A stretch of DNA of 64,000 nucleotides from a virus: the IMG/VR virus record IMGVR_UViG_3300043774_000656, positions 1 to 64,000 of that record; one strand, given 5' to 3'. The translations under genes were made by a program, and so were the position numbers. The notes under the pieces are model-generated. The model saw only the letters and a list, made by a program, of their open reading frames with translations. It was not told where the DNA came from and searched no databases. Position 1 is the first letter of the stretch; each line of letters begins with the position of its first letter. Of the stretch, positions 25,211 through 36,604 are shown piece after piece.

Positions 25211-28200
25211 TTATTTTTTATTTAATCTAAAGCTAGGTGCAATAGAATAATTGAATCCAGCTGTCTTATTATATATCAATCTTACATTAAAGTTGTTAAT
25301 ACCATTAAGTGGTACATACTGAACATTACTATCAATTTTATAACCATTGATAATCTTTTGAGCATCAGTTAAAGTTGAATTGATAATAGGAAACTGTTGA
25401 TTAAGTTTAACATTACCTGATTTAAGAACGTACAGAGATAAGTTTCCTAGTTTATATCTAGGAACTATGTTAGATTGGATATATCCATTTACGTCATCAA
25501 CTATATCCTCTTCGCTTCCAAAGCCATAAATCGGATTGATGTATTTGTTAAAGAAATCATAAACACCAAGTTCAGATATAAGTTGAATTATTCTTTTTTC
25601 TAGATATACATCCAAGATAAATCTTCTACTATCTTCATAATAGACAATCTCATACGGATTATCCGGCTTTAGAATATCTCTACCTAGTGTATTTAATTCC
25701 TCTTCACTGTTAGCTCTAATAGCATCAAATGTTTCAGCAGTAATAGAATCCTCTATCTTCATGATCTTAGAACCAAAGAATGATCTTTTTTCTATAACAC
25801 TTCTAGTTCCAGCAATATTGGTTTTTGTATTTTTCTCAAAAAACTTCTGGAAATAGCTAGCGTCCCAATTTGTTTTAAATGTATAGAAATCTTTATAGTC
25901 AATTGAGATCTGACCTGACTTTGGATAAACAGGTAAGAAAGATGACTTTAATGAAAGCTGTGTAATAGAACTAGGATTAACGTCATTCACTTTATGTAAA
26001 TAGAAATTAGGTATAACACCGAAATCATTTATAAACATGAACTGTGTGTTTTTATCTTTCATTCGTGTTTTTATCAAATACTCTTTACTGTCTATAGCAA
26101 GATCTAGTTCTACAGTATAAGGATCTAAGAAGTAAAGAGTGTCATTAAACTTAGGTTGATAATAACCTATATGCCTGTAGATAGGTGATATCTTAGAATC
26201 AGTTCTGCTAAATTCTAACTTATTACCTACAAGTACGTCAATCTCCGTAGTCGTATTAGATCTATCAATAGTTTCAAATGGTCTAAGATAATTAGACTTC
26301 ATTACATAATTCGCAGACTGCAACTCAATAATAAACATATTCTGAATTATACTGCAATCTTCCATGATAGTTGTATACTTTATGGAAGGATCGCCTTGGT
26401 TAACAAGATCTTGTATTGCAGCAAATGATACTTTATTCAATCTGTTTGTCCAGAAATTATAACCACCTTCTAGGTAAGTATAAGTACCTGTTTCCTTAGC
26501 GAAGTCGGTAAGGAACGACCACCCATCAGTGAATGAAGGATATTCAGATAATAAATCAACAACATTTACTATGCTATTGTTTAGTACATTTTTAACCTGG
26601 AAGAGCTGTGCTCCACTACCTGCAGGTTCTACAGATATTTTATTATAACCACCGTCCTTATTATTTAAAACCTCCTCAATAAAAAGTGTTTCTTGACCTG
26701 CTACGTTTTGAATACCTCTTAAAAATGAAGCATTCGCATTTGCCATAAGATATGATCCTGTTGCTGAAGCTGGGTTACTTGTTCTTACACCATCTATAGC
26801 ACCGGATAAAATGATATCATCATATGCTGTTGGTATAGAAGAATCCAAGGATGTAACTTTACTCTTTAACGCATATAATATAGTTCTATCTAGATAATCA
26901 TTCCTTACTGTAGAGTATTGATTATTTTCAAAATACTCAGTCGTACAAAGCAGGTCGTCTATTTTCAAGTAAATCAAAAATGTAATAGACTTGAATTTTC
27001 TATTTTCGAGAAACTCATATTCTATAGTCTTTCTAGGAACTCCACCGTATTGACCATCATGTGGTATTAAAACACATGAAAACTTGTAATCATTATAACG
27101 AGTACTGTATTTGGTTTTTATAGAAGAGATATCATAATCAATTACTATTTGATTTTCAACTCTTTCTTTTACTAAAACTTTTATACCTCTGAAAAGAGTA
27201 GAAGCAAAATTCTGGCTACTTGCACCTTCAAACGTAGAATATCTAAGCTGTTTAACAACAGGTACTGGTACCTCGTCAAACACTGTAAATGGTTGTATTA
27301 AATCACCTGTAGCTATAGCTGTTACACCTGTCGCAGTTCCATCAATAATTGGATATTTAAGATAATCGACAGTAAAATACTCTGTGAAATAATCACTGTT
27401 ACAGTCTAATAAACCGGTCGATGTTACATCTATAGGATCTGGAAAATAACTAAAAACTTTATCCAATCTTTCCGCAGGAAATAAACCATAATATCTAGGT
27501 AACTTCTGGAGATAATACCATTCATGTGTAAAATAATTTACATTTCTATTTTTCTCGTCTGATGCCGGAGAAAAATTAGTTATACCAAAAGCTTCAGATA
27601 CAGTAAGCCTATAATCTGTCTCTCTTACATTTTTACCATTTCTGTATACCCATTTATTGATATAAGGTACTGTTCTAGACGGAACAGACGTTTCTATCAA
27701 ATCATTTTCCTTAAGTCTTTCGTACTCGCTTTCAATATTAGGTGAAGATATAGCCTGCTGACCCTTTTGAAATGATATAACCTCAGAAGTAAGAGTATTT
27801 AATAAAGTCGTGAAACTGGTTCTATTATAAAAATCAAATACATCTTCCTGTGTGACAGGGAATGTAGGGGCCGTTGAGTTAGGATCTGGAAATTGTGAAT
27901 AATAATCTATCTCAGTATTCAGCTCTTTCTCATCACCATACTCTGTACTTAAAAAATCAAAGTCCATACTTCTCATAGGAAATATAGAAAATCTACCAAA
28001 TGGTATATCATACAATTCATACAGGTATATAGAACCCATTGAATCTCTGAACACATCAAACTTATCGTTTATTGCAACAACGCAATACTTATCAAAATCT
28101 TTAAAACCTATTAACTTACCATTTCTATCTCTGATTTCCTCATCTGTATAATAGAATACACTTTTAATCTTTGTTATTGTTTCTGTGATATTCTTATCAT

Positions 28201-30283
28201 TATTAGTTCTCAGATATCTATTCGGTACACTGAATGTTGTAAAAAGATCAATGTCAACTATGCTCTTGCTTCTAGGGTTATCAGTACCTCCTAAAAAATA
28301 ATAAAGAAAATAATCAGGATGTGTAAATGCAGGTGAAGTGGTTATCAGCTGGACTTGATTTGCAGACATGAATGTATTTCTACCTACAACCAAACTATTA
28401 AATCTAGGTCCTGCGACCTTGGCAATTATAATTACCTTATTGTCTATTGAAGTTGCTTCATATAGAGTATCTTCCATATTACTGATAGCTGTAGCCATTG
28501 CTTTTGCAATTTCACTTGTAGTTCCAGTTGGGCAAAATGAAAGACCATTTGCTTCACCTGGTGTAGTAACAGTGGAATCAGCTACAATTGTATTCGGGAA
28601 GAAGTCAGACGATACAGTTTTAGTAATTATAATATCACTAGTTCCTGTAATAATTATATCAAAATTATCATCAATACAAGATAATTGTTTTTCAGCCAAA
28701 AGCAAAACGCCATTCTTAACAGTTGCTGAATATCTTTCGAAAATAGGTAAGCCTGAAACTTCTATTTCATATTCGATTTGATCTAAAACATCTTCAGGAT
28801 TTGAACTGACTACGGAAATAGGTAAAGAAAATGTACCAGCTTCATCAGTTAAAGTAAGAGTATCACCACCATCTGCAGTGATAACTTCTATTTCATATGA
28901 TTGTTTTTTGGGTAAAGCAATTACATAACTATCACCATCTGGTATTTCAGTTAATACTTCTATGTATGATGATGCTTTACTAGCTTTATCTGGGACTTTA
29001 CCGTATGTTGTTAATATAGTTTCTTCAAATCCTGTAAAATCTAAAAGATCTATTGAAGTATTTTGTAATCTTACCTCATCTGATAACCAACTGTTATCGT
29101 AGTTTAAATTATAGAAATTACCGTTCTTATCTTTTACATAGAAAATACTATCCAATGTACTAGCATCTGAAAAGCTAGGTATAAAACTATTCGCAGTTAA
29201 ATTTGAACCAACGGGTATGTCATATGACGTTGTAGTAAATTCAGTATCTACATAAAGCTTCACACCATTTGCATTTGCTATAGTGTAGGTATTCTCATTG
29301 TTAGCCGCAAACTGAGTATCAGTTTTAGGTTTAGTTTGTTTATCACCCTGTGATCTTAAATAAAACTTGTTACCATCTAATCTAAATGTACCTTCTCTTT
29401 CTTCATTTACGAATAAACCAAAATATCTGTTGATCTCAAATGAGCTAGCATCTGGGTCATCAAATAAAAATTCAAGGTTGATTATATTTGCACTAGTCAA
29501 TCTATTTCTTTCAAATCCATTTGTAATAAAAAAGTCATTCTCTAGAATAGTTCTGTCTGTAACAAATAAAGTATCATAAACATTTTCAGATTTACTTGTG
29601 AATCCACCTGGCTTATCAATACTTATACCATTAAAATAAGTACCCTGATCGGATCTGGTTGTAAAATTGATTGATGAGACTGGGAAGCCTTCAGATGTTT
29701 TATAATTTCTCAAATATCTACCGATGTTTGTAGAGTTAGTGAGATCAAACGTCTTTATGATCTTAGCCTTTGAAAGAAAAAGATCTTTTATGTTTGCAGG
29801 ATTATCAACAGTAGCAGCATTCGCATTCTCAGTCGCTGCATCTTTATTATTTACGGTAACTGGACCATCGACTCTAAAAATTATAAAATAGTCCGGTATA
29901 TTATTCTCTAACCAAATAGGTGCAAAGATACCAAATTCTTCTTTATATGAATCTGAGTTTACTGAAAAGGAGCCATAGCAATAGTCCAGATCGAACTGTG
30001 CGCCATAGTTATCTAATACACTATAATCTGAACTTGGCTTTTTAACATCATAGAATAAATCAGAAGGAACATTGCTAAAAACTCTAGCCACATCGAACTG
30101 ATATGAAGAAGACGCAGACGTCTTTACAGCCTTGTACTTTGACTTAGCCAGCTCATCATTTGCGTCGATACTTTCGATGAATGTATTATTAGAACTATCT
30201 ACAACAACCTTAACGTTACCGGTTATTTTAGGGTTAGTTCTAAGTATTCCGAATGAAGCATCTTGTAAAATCTTAATACTCAT
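25211..30283 (-). CDS. Giant virion structural protein (unknown)
   Basis: 1690 residues, the longest protein in the window. It is beta-rich throughout, with no signal peptide, membrane segment or catalytic motif recognised. It lies in the continuous run between the gp7-like wedge gene and the collagen-like fibre gene, each separated by a few bases. By position it may be a peripheral baseplate or fibre-network component corresponding to the T4 gp8-gp12 block, but no sequence match to those could be seen. Confidence 0.6.
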   Translation of the reverse strand: MSIKILQDASFGILRTNPKITGNVKVVVDSSNNTFIESIDANDELAKSKYKAVKTSASSSYQFDVARVFSNVPSDLFYDVKKPSSDYSVLDNYGAQFDLDYCYGSFSVNSDSYKEEFGIFAPIWLENNIPDYFIIFRVDGPVTVNNKDAATENANAATVDNPANIKDLFLSKAKIIKTFDLTNSTNIGRYLRNYKTSEGFPVSSINFTTRSDQGTYFNGISIDKPGGFTSKSENVYDTLFVTDRTILENDFFITNGFERNRLTSANIINLEFLFDDPDASSFEINRYFGLFVNEEREGTFRLDGNKFYLRSQGDKQTKPKTDTQFAANNENTYTIANANGVKLYVDTEFTTTSYDIPVGSNLTANSFIPSFSDASTLDSIFYVKDKNGNFYNLNYDNSWLSDEVRLQNTSIDLLDFTGFEETILTTYGKVPDKASKASSYIEVLTEIPDGDSYVIALPKKQSYEIEVITADGGDTLTLTDEAGTFSLPISVVSSNPEDVLDQIEYEIEVSGLPIFERYSATVKNGVLLLAEKQLSCIDDNFDIIITGTSDIIITKTVSSDFFPNTIVADSTVTTPGEANGLSFCPTGTTSEIAKAMATAISNMEDTLYEATSIDNKVIIIAKVAGPRFNSLVVGRNTFMSANQVQLITTSPAFTHPDYFLYYFLGGTDNPRSKSIVDIDLFTTFSVPNRYLRTNNDKNITETITKIKSVFYYTDEEIRDRNGKLIGFKDFDKYCVVAINDKFDVFRDSMGSIYLYELYDIPFGRFSIFPMRSMDFDFLSTEYGDEKELNTEIDYYSQFPDPNSTAPTFPVTQEDVFDFYNRTSFTTLLNTLTSEVISFQKGQQAISSPNIESEYERLKENDLIETSVPSRTVPYINKWVYRNGKNVRETDYRLTVSEAFGITNFSPASDEKNRNVNYFTHEWYYLQKLPRYYGLFPAERLDKVFSYFPDPIDVTSTGLLDCNSDYFTEYFTVDYLKYPIIDGTATGVTAIATGDLIQPFTVFDEVPVPVVKQLRYSTFEGASSQNFASTLFRGIKVLVKERVENQIVIDYDISSIKTKYSTRYNDYKFSCVLIPHDGQYGGVPRKTIEYEFLENRKFKSITFLIYLKIDDLLCTTEYFENNQYSTVRNDYLDRTILYALKSKVTSLDSSIPTAYDDIILSGAIDGVRTSNPASATGSYLMANANASFLRGIQNVAGQETLFIEEVLNNKDGGYNKISVEPAGSGAQLFQVKNVLNNSIVNVVDLLSEYPSFTDGWSFLTDFAKETGTYTYLEGGYNFWTNRLNKVSFAAIQDLVNQGDPSIKYTTIMEDCSIIQNMFIIELQSANYVMKSNYLRPFETIDRSNTTTEIDVLVGNKLEFSRTDSKISPIYRHIGYYQPKFNDTLYFLDPYTVELDLAIDSKEYLIKTRMKDKNTQFMFINDFGVIPNFYLHKVNDVNPSSITQLSLKSSFLPVYPKSGQISIDYKDFYTFKTNWDASYFQKFFEKNTKTNIAGTRSVIEKRSFFGSKIMKIEDSITAETFDAIRANSEEELNTLGRDILKPDNPYEIVYYEDSRRFILDVYLEKRIIQLISELGVYDFFNKYINPIYGFGSEEDIVDDVNGYIQSNIVPRYKLGNLSLYVLKSGNVKLNQQFPIINSTLTDAQKIINGYKIDSNVQYVPLNGINNFNVRLIYNKTAGFNYSIAPSFRLNKK

Positions 30284-30296
30284 TTATACTTTGAAC

Positions 30297-33200
30297 TTAT
30301 TTATTCCCTGTTATCGGATTCTTTGTAGCTAAATTTATATTTGGTTGTGTACCAGGTATATTCTTAGTAAGATCTTTAATAGCGTTAGAGATCGATATCG
30401 AAGGTATGTTATTTATACTCAAGTTATCTACAGAATACTTAGCAAATATCTCAAGGTCGAATGAAAATCTTTCACCGTCTATATCAAATAGATCAAAACC
30501 CATTTGCTTTGAAAAAACAACATCTGTAGTTACACCAGTATAATCTCCACCTACTGCACCAAATCCTTTAATACCTATACCATAATAATCTGTCATTCTG
30601 TATTGGAATACAAGTGGTATTGAAATTGAATTTGCTTCACCGACTACAATAGCTTTAGTAGAAAGAGCATCATCACCATCTACTAACAAAGTATCTTCAT
30701 CTCTAGGTAATAAGAACATATAGCTTCCGCAGCTTGCTCTACCTAAAAGAAACTGATCATTATTTTCAAATGCAGACTTTATTGTATTACCAAAGCCAGA
30801 CTGATCATCATAATAAAAACCTGTTTGTCTTTTACCGTCAGCAGCTGAAGAAATCAAAGTAGCCGTTTTAGCCATTCTGATTCTGTTAACCATTGTATCA
30901 CCTGCGCCGGTCAATGGTAAATTATTGATAGCAACTAAAGGGTGATCGACATGGACAAGTAGAGTATTACCTGATGTATAATCTGTTGCAACAGCTGGGA
31001 TAGTTGTCGATGTTGTATTAGGCACAGTGGCACTATAACTACCATTCCATATAAATTCTGTTGCATTAGTACCGATCAGCGTGTAACCTACCGTATCTAC
31101 AGTGTATTCATAATCAGCAGCAGTAGGAGGCGCTGGTACTAAACCTGTATCAATATTGTAGTCAATATAAAAATCTTCAGTGTTACCTATATTTCTATAT
31201 CTACAATAAACGTATTGACCTCTTGATTGGCTTGATTGCCTAGATGAACTAGGGTTTTTAACCATATCATTGATTGTATAACCAGCAATCGGTAAAGTAG
31301 TTGGTGACACGGGCTGTGAGAAACCAATAGGCACAAAATCATACTTACCTCTTGTTGTGTAATAGGTATCATTAATCACAAACGGGTCAATTGTAGTAAA
31401 CCCAAATTTACCACCTGATTGATATGCTCTTCTTAATCTATCTCCTGAAAGTCTAGATATCAATTCAAGCGAAGTAGCTTTAATGTTACTTAATCTAACA
31501 AAGTAGTTCTTTGATACAATTGCACCTTTTCTTATATTCAAGTTCTGTACATCCTTCTGGTAATAACCTGCAAATAGAGTAGTAAGTGTGTCCTTTTGGA
31601 TAGGAGTTGATACACCGTTATTATCAAGTATGGAAACTGAAAGTTCTCCTCTAGATCTCTGTATGAATTGTTCTAAGACATCAATTCTATTTTGAAGACC
31701 AACAAGGGCATCGAACAAAGTAATTGGTGTTTGTTCAGCTGAAAGGAAACCAGATGCAATCGCTGTACTAGCATGTGCAAAGTATTTGCCATTAGAACTA
31801 AATGATGAAGACAAATGGGTATCAATACCTTTAGATTGTAGATCTTCATTTAATTGAACTCTTGCAAGCTCTCTTTCATTCTGCTTAACTATATCTGTTG
31901 TTGTATCAGGTTGTATAAGTTCCTGTGGGAACTCTACTGTAACAACTTCACTGTAATCAGACTCTAATGGATTTGAAGGATAGCCAGCTTCAGAAAGAGA
32001 TTTTATTCTAATCTGTACTGCTTCTCCCTGTTGAATTGCAATATCTAACTGGTTGATATTTATAGTATCAGCATTCTCTACATTTTCAATAGCCCATGAG
32101 TACTGACCTGTAACTTCATCCATTACTCTCTTTCTAACAACAGTAGGTGATACTACCCAGTTGGTGAAAGCACCTCTTCTTTCTGCGCCGTTTTTATCTA
32201 CAAAAGATAATTGCTCTACATTATTAGCCGTACCTGATGTGTCTACATATCTGTATTCTACAATGAATTGTACAACTTCTTGATTACCTGTAAACTTAGA
32301 GAATTTAGGGTCCGGTATTTGCCAGAAACCTCTTACTCTATATTTAGGCTGCGCATTTAATAGGTCCTGTGACGTAGACTTAGCTTGTATATCTTGTACA
32401 GTTGAAGCAAAAAGCTGAGCAGTAGAAGCTCTCTGATCTACTAATGATTGCAATTCATTAAGATCCTTTTCTCTTTCTACATCACTGCTATATTGCTTAG
32501 TATTGATAGTAGTTCTCTTAACTGATATAGCAGAGTCCTTCTCTTTAATTTCAGAAGCTAATCTATTTCTATCATCAGCCAATCTTTTTATATCACTGAT
32601 AACAGGATTATCTGTAATGTGATTATTGATTTGAACTACTTTAAAATCACCTGCAGCAATAGAAGGTGAATCTGGATTTATACCATACGCAGAAGGTACC
32701 ATCTTATCTTTAGAATATGATAGCATCATCTGACCAAAGTCAACTGCTTGATTTCTATAGAAAGTATCTAAAGAAAGTGTCTGACCATTTGCCAGAGTAG
32801 TTGAAAGTTCATTAGTTAAGAATGCAGTACCAGGAGACCAAAGCTCAGCTGGCAGTTTTGAAGTAGGGCTTATAGGTTTAATGAATGTAACTAGATATTC
32901 ATCAAATCCTACCGGTATATCAATTGAGATAGACTCTTCTAAACCTTTATAAATTGAGAGAACATTTGCTCCAATTGTTACAGCGTCATAACCTTCAATT
33001 ATTTCAAGTACAATAGTATTACTACTAGCGTCAATCTCAGTAACTCTATAACGTGTGTTTTTATTATCATTATTAACCATTAACTGGTCGCCAATCTTAA
33101 GACTGAGCGTATCTGGGCTGCCAGAAAGTACATCAGTATACGTTAACTTATTAAGCTTATACGTCTTACGTCTTATATCTGTAGTTACACCATTTGATAA

Positions 33201-33878
33201 TACCTGCTTGGTAACATCTGATATTTTAATAACATCGAATTTACCAATATAGTTAATTGTTCTAGGAGGTGTATCTAAAATTTCCTCATCTAAGACAAAG
33301 GATATACTTTGTGAAAGAAGATCACTTATAAGTTGTGTAAAACTAATGTCTGATCTACCTTTTAAGTTCTTATTAAAGTATCTTCTTTTCTCTTCATTAT
33401 CGATCTGTAAAAGATATCTTCTTACCAGGATGTTTTCCGTATCAATAGGAATTTGGCCAGAAAGATCTAAGCTAACATACATCAATGGGTCAATAAAAGA
33501 CTCAAAGAAATAATTACTTTTTATGTTAAACGTAACAGGTGCTGCAACTGAATTTATATTATCTGCAGGTAGTTTAAGCCTAGATGCAATTATCTTTCTA
33601 TAGCTACCATCAGACAGTCTGACATTAACGTCAGTATCTCCAGTTCCTGTTAAATTTTTGATGTTATTCTCAGCATCTGTAATCCTCTTAAGAAGGTGGC
33701 CGAAACTAGGTACCTGTATACTTTTCAGAGTATCATTATCATCGAATAATTGAACTGTTACCGATTCTCTGTTAGTGGTAATAGCTTCATTTAATCTTTG
33801 AAAAACTTCAAGGGCATTTCTGTTCAGTCTAATAAACTGAGACATCAATGTTGATAATGAATTTTTAGTATTACTCAT
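30297..33878 (-). CDS. Large virion protein with fibronectin-III-like domain
   Basis: 1193 residues. An FN3-like stretch is visible at about 525-660, with the typical sequence pattern VQFIVEYRYVDT and IRIKSLSEAGYPS followed by SDYSEVVTVEFP. Helical, coiled-coil-like segments precede it (about 430-500, DRNRLASEIKEKDSAISV). FN3 domains are common in phage tail tip and fibre proteins and help surface attachment. It is likely part of the baseplate periphery or a fibre; which one is unclear. The gene ends 13 bases before the next gene. Confidence 0.6.
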   Translation of the reverse strand: MSNTKNSLSTLMSQFIRLNRNALEVFQRLNEAITTNRESVTVQLFDDNDTLKSIQVPSFGHLLKRITDAENNIKNLTGTGDTDVNVRLSDGSYRKIIASRLKLPADNINSVAAPVTFNIKSNYFFESFIDPLMYVSLDLSGQIPIDTENILVRRYLLQIDNEEKRRYFNKNLKGRSDISFTQLISDLLSQSISFVLDEEILDTPPRTINYIGKFDVIKISDVTKQVLSNGVTTDIRRKTYKLNKLTYTDVLSGSPDTLSLKIGDQLMVNNDNKNTRYRVTEIDASSNTIVLEIIEGYDAVTIGANVLSIYKGLEESISIDIPVGFDEYLVTFIKPISPTSKLPAELWSPGTAFLTNELSTTLANGQTLSLDTFYRNQAVDFGQMMLSYSKDKMVPSAYGINPDSPSIAAGDFKVVQINNHITDNPVISDIKRLADDRNRLASEIKEKDSAISVKRTTINTKQYSSDVEREKDLNELQSLVDQRASTAQLFASTVQDIQAKSTSQDLLNAQPKYRVRGFWQIPDPKFSKFTGNQEVVQFIVEYRYVDTSGTANNVEQLSFVDKNGAERRGAFTNWVVSPTVVRKRVMDEVTGQYSWAIENVENADTININQLDIAIQQGEAVQIRIKSLSEAGYPSNPLESDYSEVVTVEFPQELIQPDTTTDIVKQNERELARVQLNEDLQSKGIDTHLSSSFSSNGKYFAHASTAIASGFLSAEQTPITLFDALVGLQNRIDVLEQFIQRSRGELSVSILDNNGVSTPIQKDTLTTLFAGYYQKDVQNLNIRKGAIVSKNYFVRLSNIKATSLELISRLSGDRLRRAYQSGGKFGFTTIDPFVINDTYYTTRGKYDFVPIGFSQPVSPTTLPIAGYTINDMVKNPSSSRQSSQSRGQYVYCRYRNIGNTEDFYIDYNIDTGLVPAPPTAADYEYTVDTVGYTLIGTNATEFIWNGSYSATVPNTTSTTIPAVATDYTSGNTLLVHVDHPLVAINNLPLTGAGDTMVNRIRMAKTATLISSAADGKRQTGFYYDDQSGFGNTIKSAFENNDQFLLGRASCGSYMFLLPRDEDTLLVDGDDALSTKAIVVGEANSISIPLVFQYRMTDYYGIGIKGFGAVGGDYTGVTTDVVFSKQMGFDLFDIDGERFSFDLEIFAKYSVDNLSINNIPSISISNAIKDLTKNIPGTQPNINLATKNPITGNK

Positions 33879-33879
33879 A

Positions 33880-35949
33880 TTACTTTATAATGTCTATTGC
33901 GAAGGTATAGTTTACGTTATCCAAACATATAAGTTCAAATATAGGCTTAGTACTAAGATCAACCGATGTGATAGTTCCTATTGCTAAACCTAAAGATCCT
34001 TGTCCGAACTTATCAAGCTTGTCAGTGTATATAATCACGTTCTTACCGTTAATGTTGAAGTCTGTATCAAATGAAAATCTAATTGCTTGACCTTCTTTAA
34101 ATGATACAGCACTGTCATCTATATAAATTTTAATATCTGCTAATGCTGAATTTTGGGTATTCATTCTAATCATATTCGTAAAAGTTTCAAGCTTAATATA
34201 AGCCCTGATTACGTTCTGATTTAGATCTAATGGTGCTGCACCTGTTATCGGGAAATTAAAGTTGATATCAGTGAATATACCATTTATGTTATATTGCTGT
34301 ACAGTATTGAAAACTCTTACTATGTTAGGTGTAGATTTATCTAACTGTATACCGTCTCCTGCTTTAAGAACATCTACATTGTATTGCAGATTAACAGGAA
34401 CTGTACCATTAAGTATAGAAGTTATAGTATCGTTTGTACTAGCAATCAGGTCAATAATAGAATTTGAATTAGACAAAGCTAACTGTGCATTATTAACCTG
34501 TGCTTCAACTGCCGTCATTCTACTTTTAAGCTCATTGACATCTTCCTGTGAGAAGATCATCGTCTCTAGCTCATTAACTCTATTGTTGACATCAATTAAA
34601 CTATTCTGTGACTGTAAAAGAATCCTTGTAGCTTCTTGTAATTGGACACTTGTGTCAATAAACAAGTCCATTGAAAACTGACTATAGTCATTGATGATAC
34701 TTTCGATAGTTGAATTATCAACACTGGTATCAAAATTCAAATTAAGTTTAAGGCCATATGAGTTACCATTAAGACCTGTAACCAAGTTAGGTTTAAACTT
34801 CTCGAATCTTTGGATATAGCTTGTGCTAGCAGTATCTGTTACGTTATCAATAAAGATAACACCATATAGATTTGTTGCTCTGTCATCTGGATTTGATACA
34901 TCATACAAATCATAATAAACTAAGATAGCATTAAAACTAAAATTCTTAGCTTTATAGCTAGAGTTGTATTCCTGTATAGTGCTTATTTCTGGATCAACAG
35001 CTATATCATAGTAGTCATCAGCATTCCAGTCTACAGTAATACCATCAAGTCTATTTCTTAAATAGGTTATTGGTGTAAACGCATCGGCACCTGGATAATC
35101 ACCTGGGTATTTAGTTATTTCAACTGTAGTCGCATCTGCAAATGTAGTAGGTGCTGTAAAATAACTATCTGGGTTTGATACAGCCCACCACTGTGCTAAC
35201 GGGTCTGTGTATGTTATTGCAACATCTTCATCATAGAATGCAAATAGGCTAAGACCATCTGGCTGCAGAGTTGAAGAATTTCTACCATAGATATATTCAC
35301 TATTACCTGGTGATATAATCATATCAGGCATATAGTTAGTATCTGAAACTGTGTCAAATAAAACTACTGGTGTATTACCAACCCTTGTAGGTACATTGAA
35401 ATAGATTTCAGTATAAGCCTGTCCACCTTTATCTACGTTATTAGTTACATCAATATCGCCAAGATATTGTACAACTCTGTCATATCTTCTAGTACCAGAT
35501 GAAACCTGGTTTTCTTCAGTGAATAGTGTTCCAGTATTAGGACCCTTTTCGGTTGCTGTAGCCTCTCTAAATCTTATTGCACCAAGCTCCTTAAGCCACT
35601 TAAAGAAAACTCTTTCAGATACTGATCTCTTTAAAGATGTATCATAGTCATTATCAGCCTGTAATAAAGCTTCTATGTTTAATGCATAGTTCTGAAATGA
35701 CTCAGCTAAGTTTACGTTATTATCAGAGTTCAGACCATTGAAAATAGCACCATCAATAGTTCTAAACTGGATATAGTTTTCTTTATGTAAAGGTACCTCG
35801 ATGTTAGGTATATTCAGGAGCGCATACTTCGAAAACTGGAATTTAAGCTGATCATTGTTAAATGTTTTCGATAAATCTTTTGCAGCGGATGCAAATGCAT
35901 AGAATACGCCACCACTTATCTGGGGTGTTCTAATTAAAGGTGTTGCCAT
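33880..35949 (-). CDS. Virion structural protein with central coiled coil
   Basis: 689 residues. A mostly beta N-terminal two-thirds is followed by a helical coiled coil at about 455-540 (VNNRVNELETMIFSQEDVNE), then a C-terminal beta domain (about 560-689). The N-terminal region (GGVFYAFASAAKDLSKTF) has no catalytic motif. It lies one base from the FN3-type gene and shortly after the gp7-like gene. Probably a baseplate or fibre-connector protein; family not recognised. Confidence 0.55.
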   Translation of the reverse strand: MATPLIRTPQISGGVFYAFASAAKDLSKTFNNDQLKFQFSKYALLNIPNIEVPLHKENYIQFRTIDGAIFNGLNSDNNVNLAESFQNYALNIEALLQADNDYDTSLKRSVSERVFFKWLKELGAIRFREATATEKGPNTGTLFTEENQVSSGTRRYDRVVQYLGDIDVTNNVDKGGQAYTEIYFNVPTRVGNTPVVLFDTVSDTNYMPDMIISPGNSEYIYGRNSSTLQPDGLSLFAFYDEDVAITYTDPLAQWWAVSNPDSYFTAPTTFADATTVEITKYPGDYPGADAFTPITYLRNRLDGITVDWNADDYYDIAVDPEISTIQEYNSSYKAKNFSFNAILVYYDLYDVSNPDDRATNLYGVIFIDNVTDTASTSYIQRFEKFKPNLVTGLNGNSYGLKLNLNFDTSVDNSTIESIINDYSQFSMDLFIDTSVQLQEATRILLQSQNSLIDVNNRVNELETMIFSQEDVNELKSRMTAVEAQVNNAQLALSNSNSIIDLIASTNDTITSILNGTVPVNLQYNVDVLKAGDGIQLDKSTPNIVRVFNTVQQYNINGIFTDINFNFPITGAAPLDLNQNVIRAYIKLETFTNMIRMNTQNSALADIKIYIDDSAVSFKEGQAIRFSFDTDFNINGKNVIIYTDKLDKFGQGSLGLAIGTITSVDLSTKPIFELICLDNVNYTFAIDIIK

Positions 35950-35952
35950 CTA

Positions 35953-36597
35953 TTAAGAGAATGATACGTTATGATAAGCTACTGCGTACCAAGCTCCATT
36001 ACCTGAAGAGTCAACCATGAATCTGAGTGTAATGTTAGCTCCAACTTCAGATAAACTTACCGTTTGGTTTGTGTAACCTGAGCTTGAACCAAATACAAAC
36101 TGACTGGTACCAGATGCTGCTATATCAATAGCACCTGCAGCTTGTTCGCAGAAGAAAGTAACTTCTTGTCCAAAATATCCATCATCTACCGCAATTGTAT
36201 ATCCGCCGGTAGTAATGTTTTTAATTGCATAGTTTCTGCTACCTGTTGTAGGATCTACTGTAACTGTAGCACCTGTAATACCTGAATCAAGTACTGCAAA
36301 ACTATCATGTGCAACCAAACCGTTTATTGTCGTTACTGCAGAAGATGAAGTAAGAGTAAGGTTTGTATTGATATTAAACACTGAAGATGTTATCTCCATG
36401 AAATATGAAGAAACCGGTCCAACTCTAAGTTCACCGGTCTGTAATGAAACTAAACCATCAATGGTTCCAGCATCTGGATCAATATAAGCTTCAATAGCAT
36501 TGATCTCATCTTTAAGAATGTTAAAGTTGTCATTGATGATAGGTCTAGAAGCAGTTAATGAATCTGTTCCTAAGATATTGGTTACAGTTATTGCCAT
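35953..36597 (-). CDS. Small fibre-like virion protein
   Basis: 214 residues. The N-terminal segment (LTASRPIINDNFNILKDEIN) resembles the baseplate/fibre attachment region also seen, as KVNFNFDQLL, at the start of the 1445-residue fibre; the two may share an attachment mode. The rest is Thr/Ser/Gly-rich beta sequence ending in a compact domain (GNGAWYAVAYHNVSFS), as in short tail-fibre tips. Likely a minor fibre or decoration protein. Confidence 0.55.
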   Translation of the reverse strand: MAITVTNILGTDSLTASRPIINDNFNILKDEINAIEAYIDPDAGTIDGLVSLQTGELRVGPVSSYFMEITSSVFNINTNLTLTSSSAVTTINGLVAHDSFAVLDSGITGATVTVDPTTGSRNYAIKNITTGGYTIAVDDGYFGQEVTFFCEQAAGAIDIAASGTSQFVFGSSSGYTNQTVSLSEVGANITLRFMVDSSGNGAWYAVAYHNVSFS

Positions 36598-36604
36598 TTT
36601 GGTT

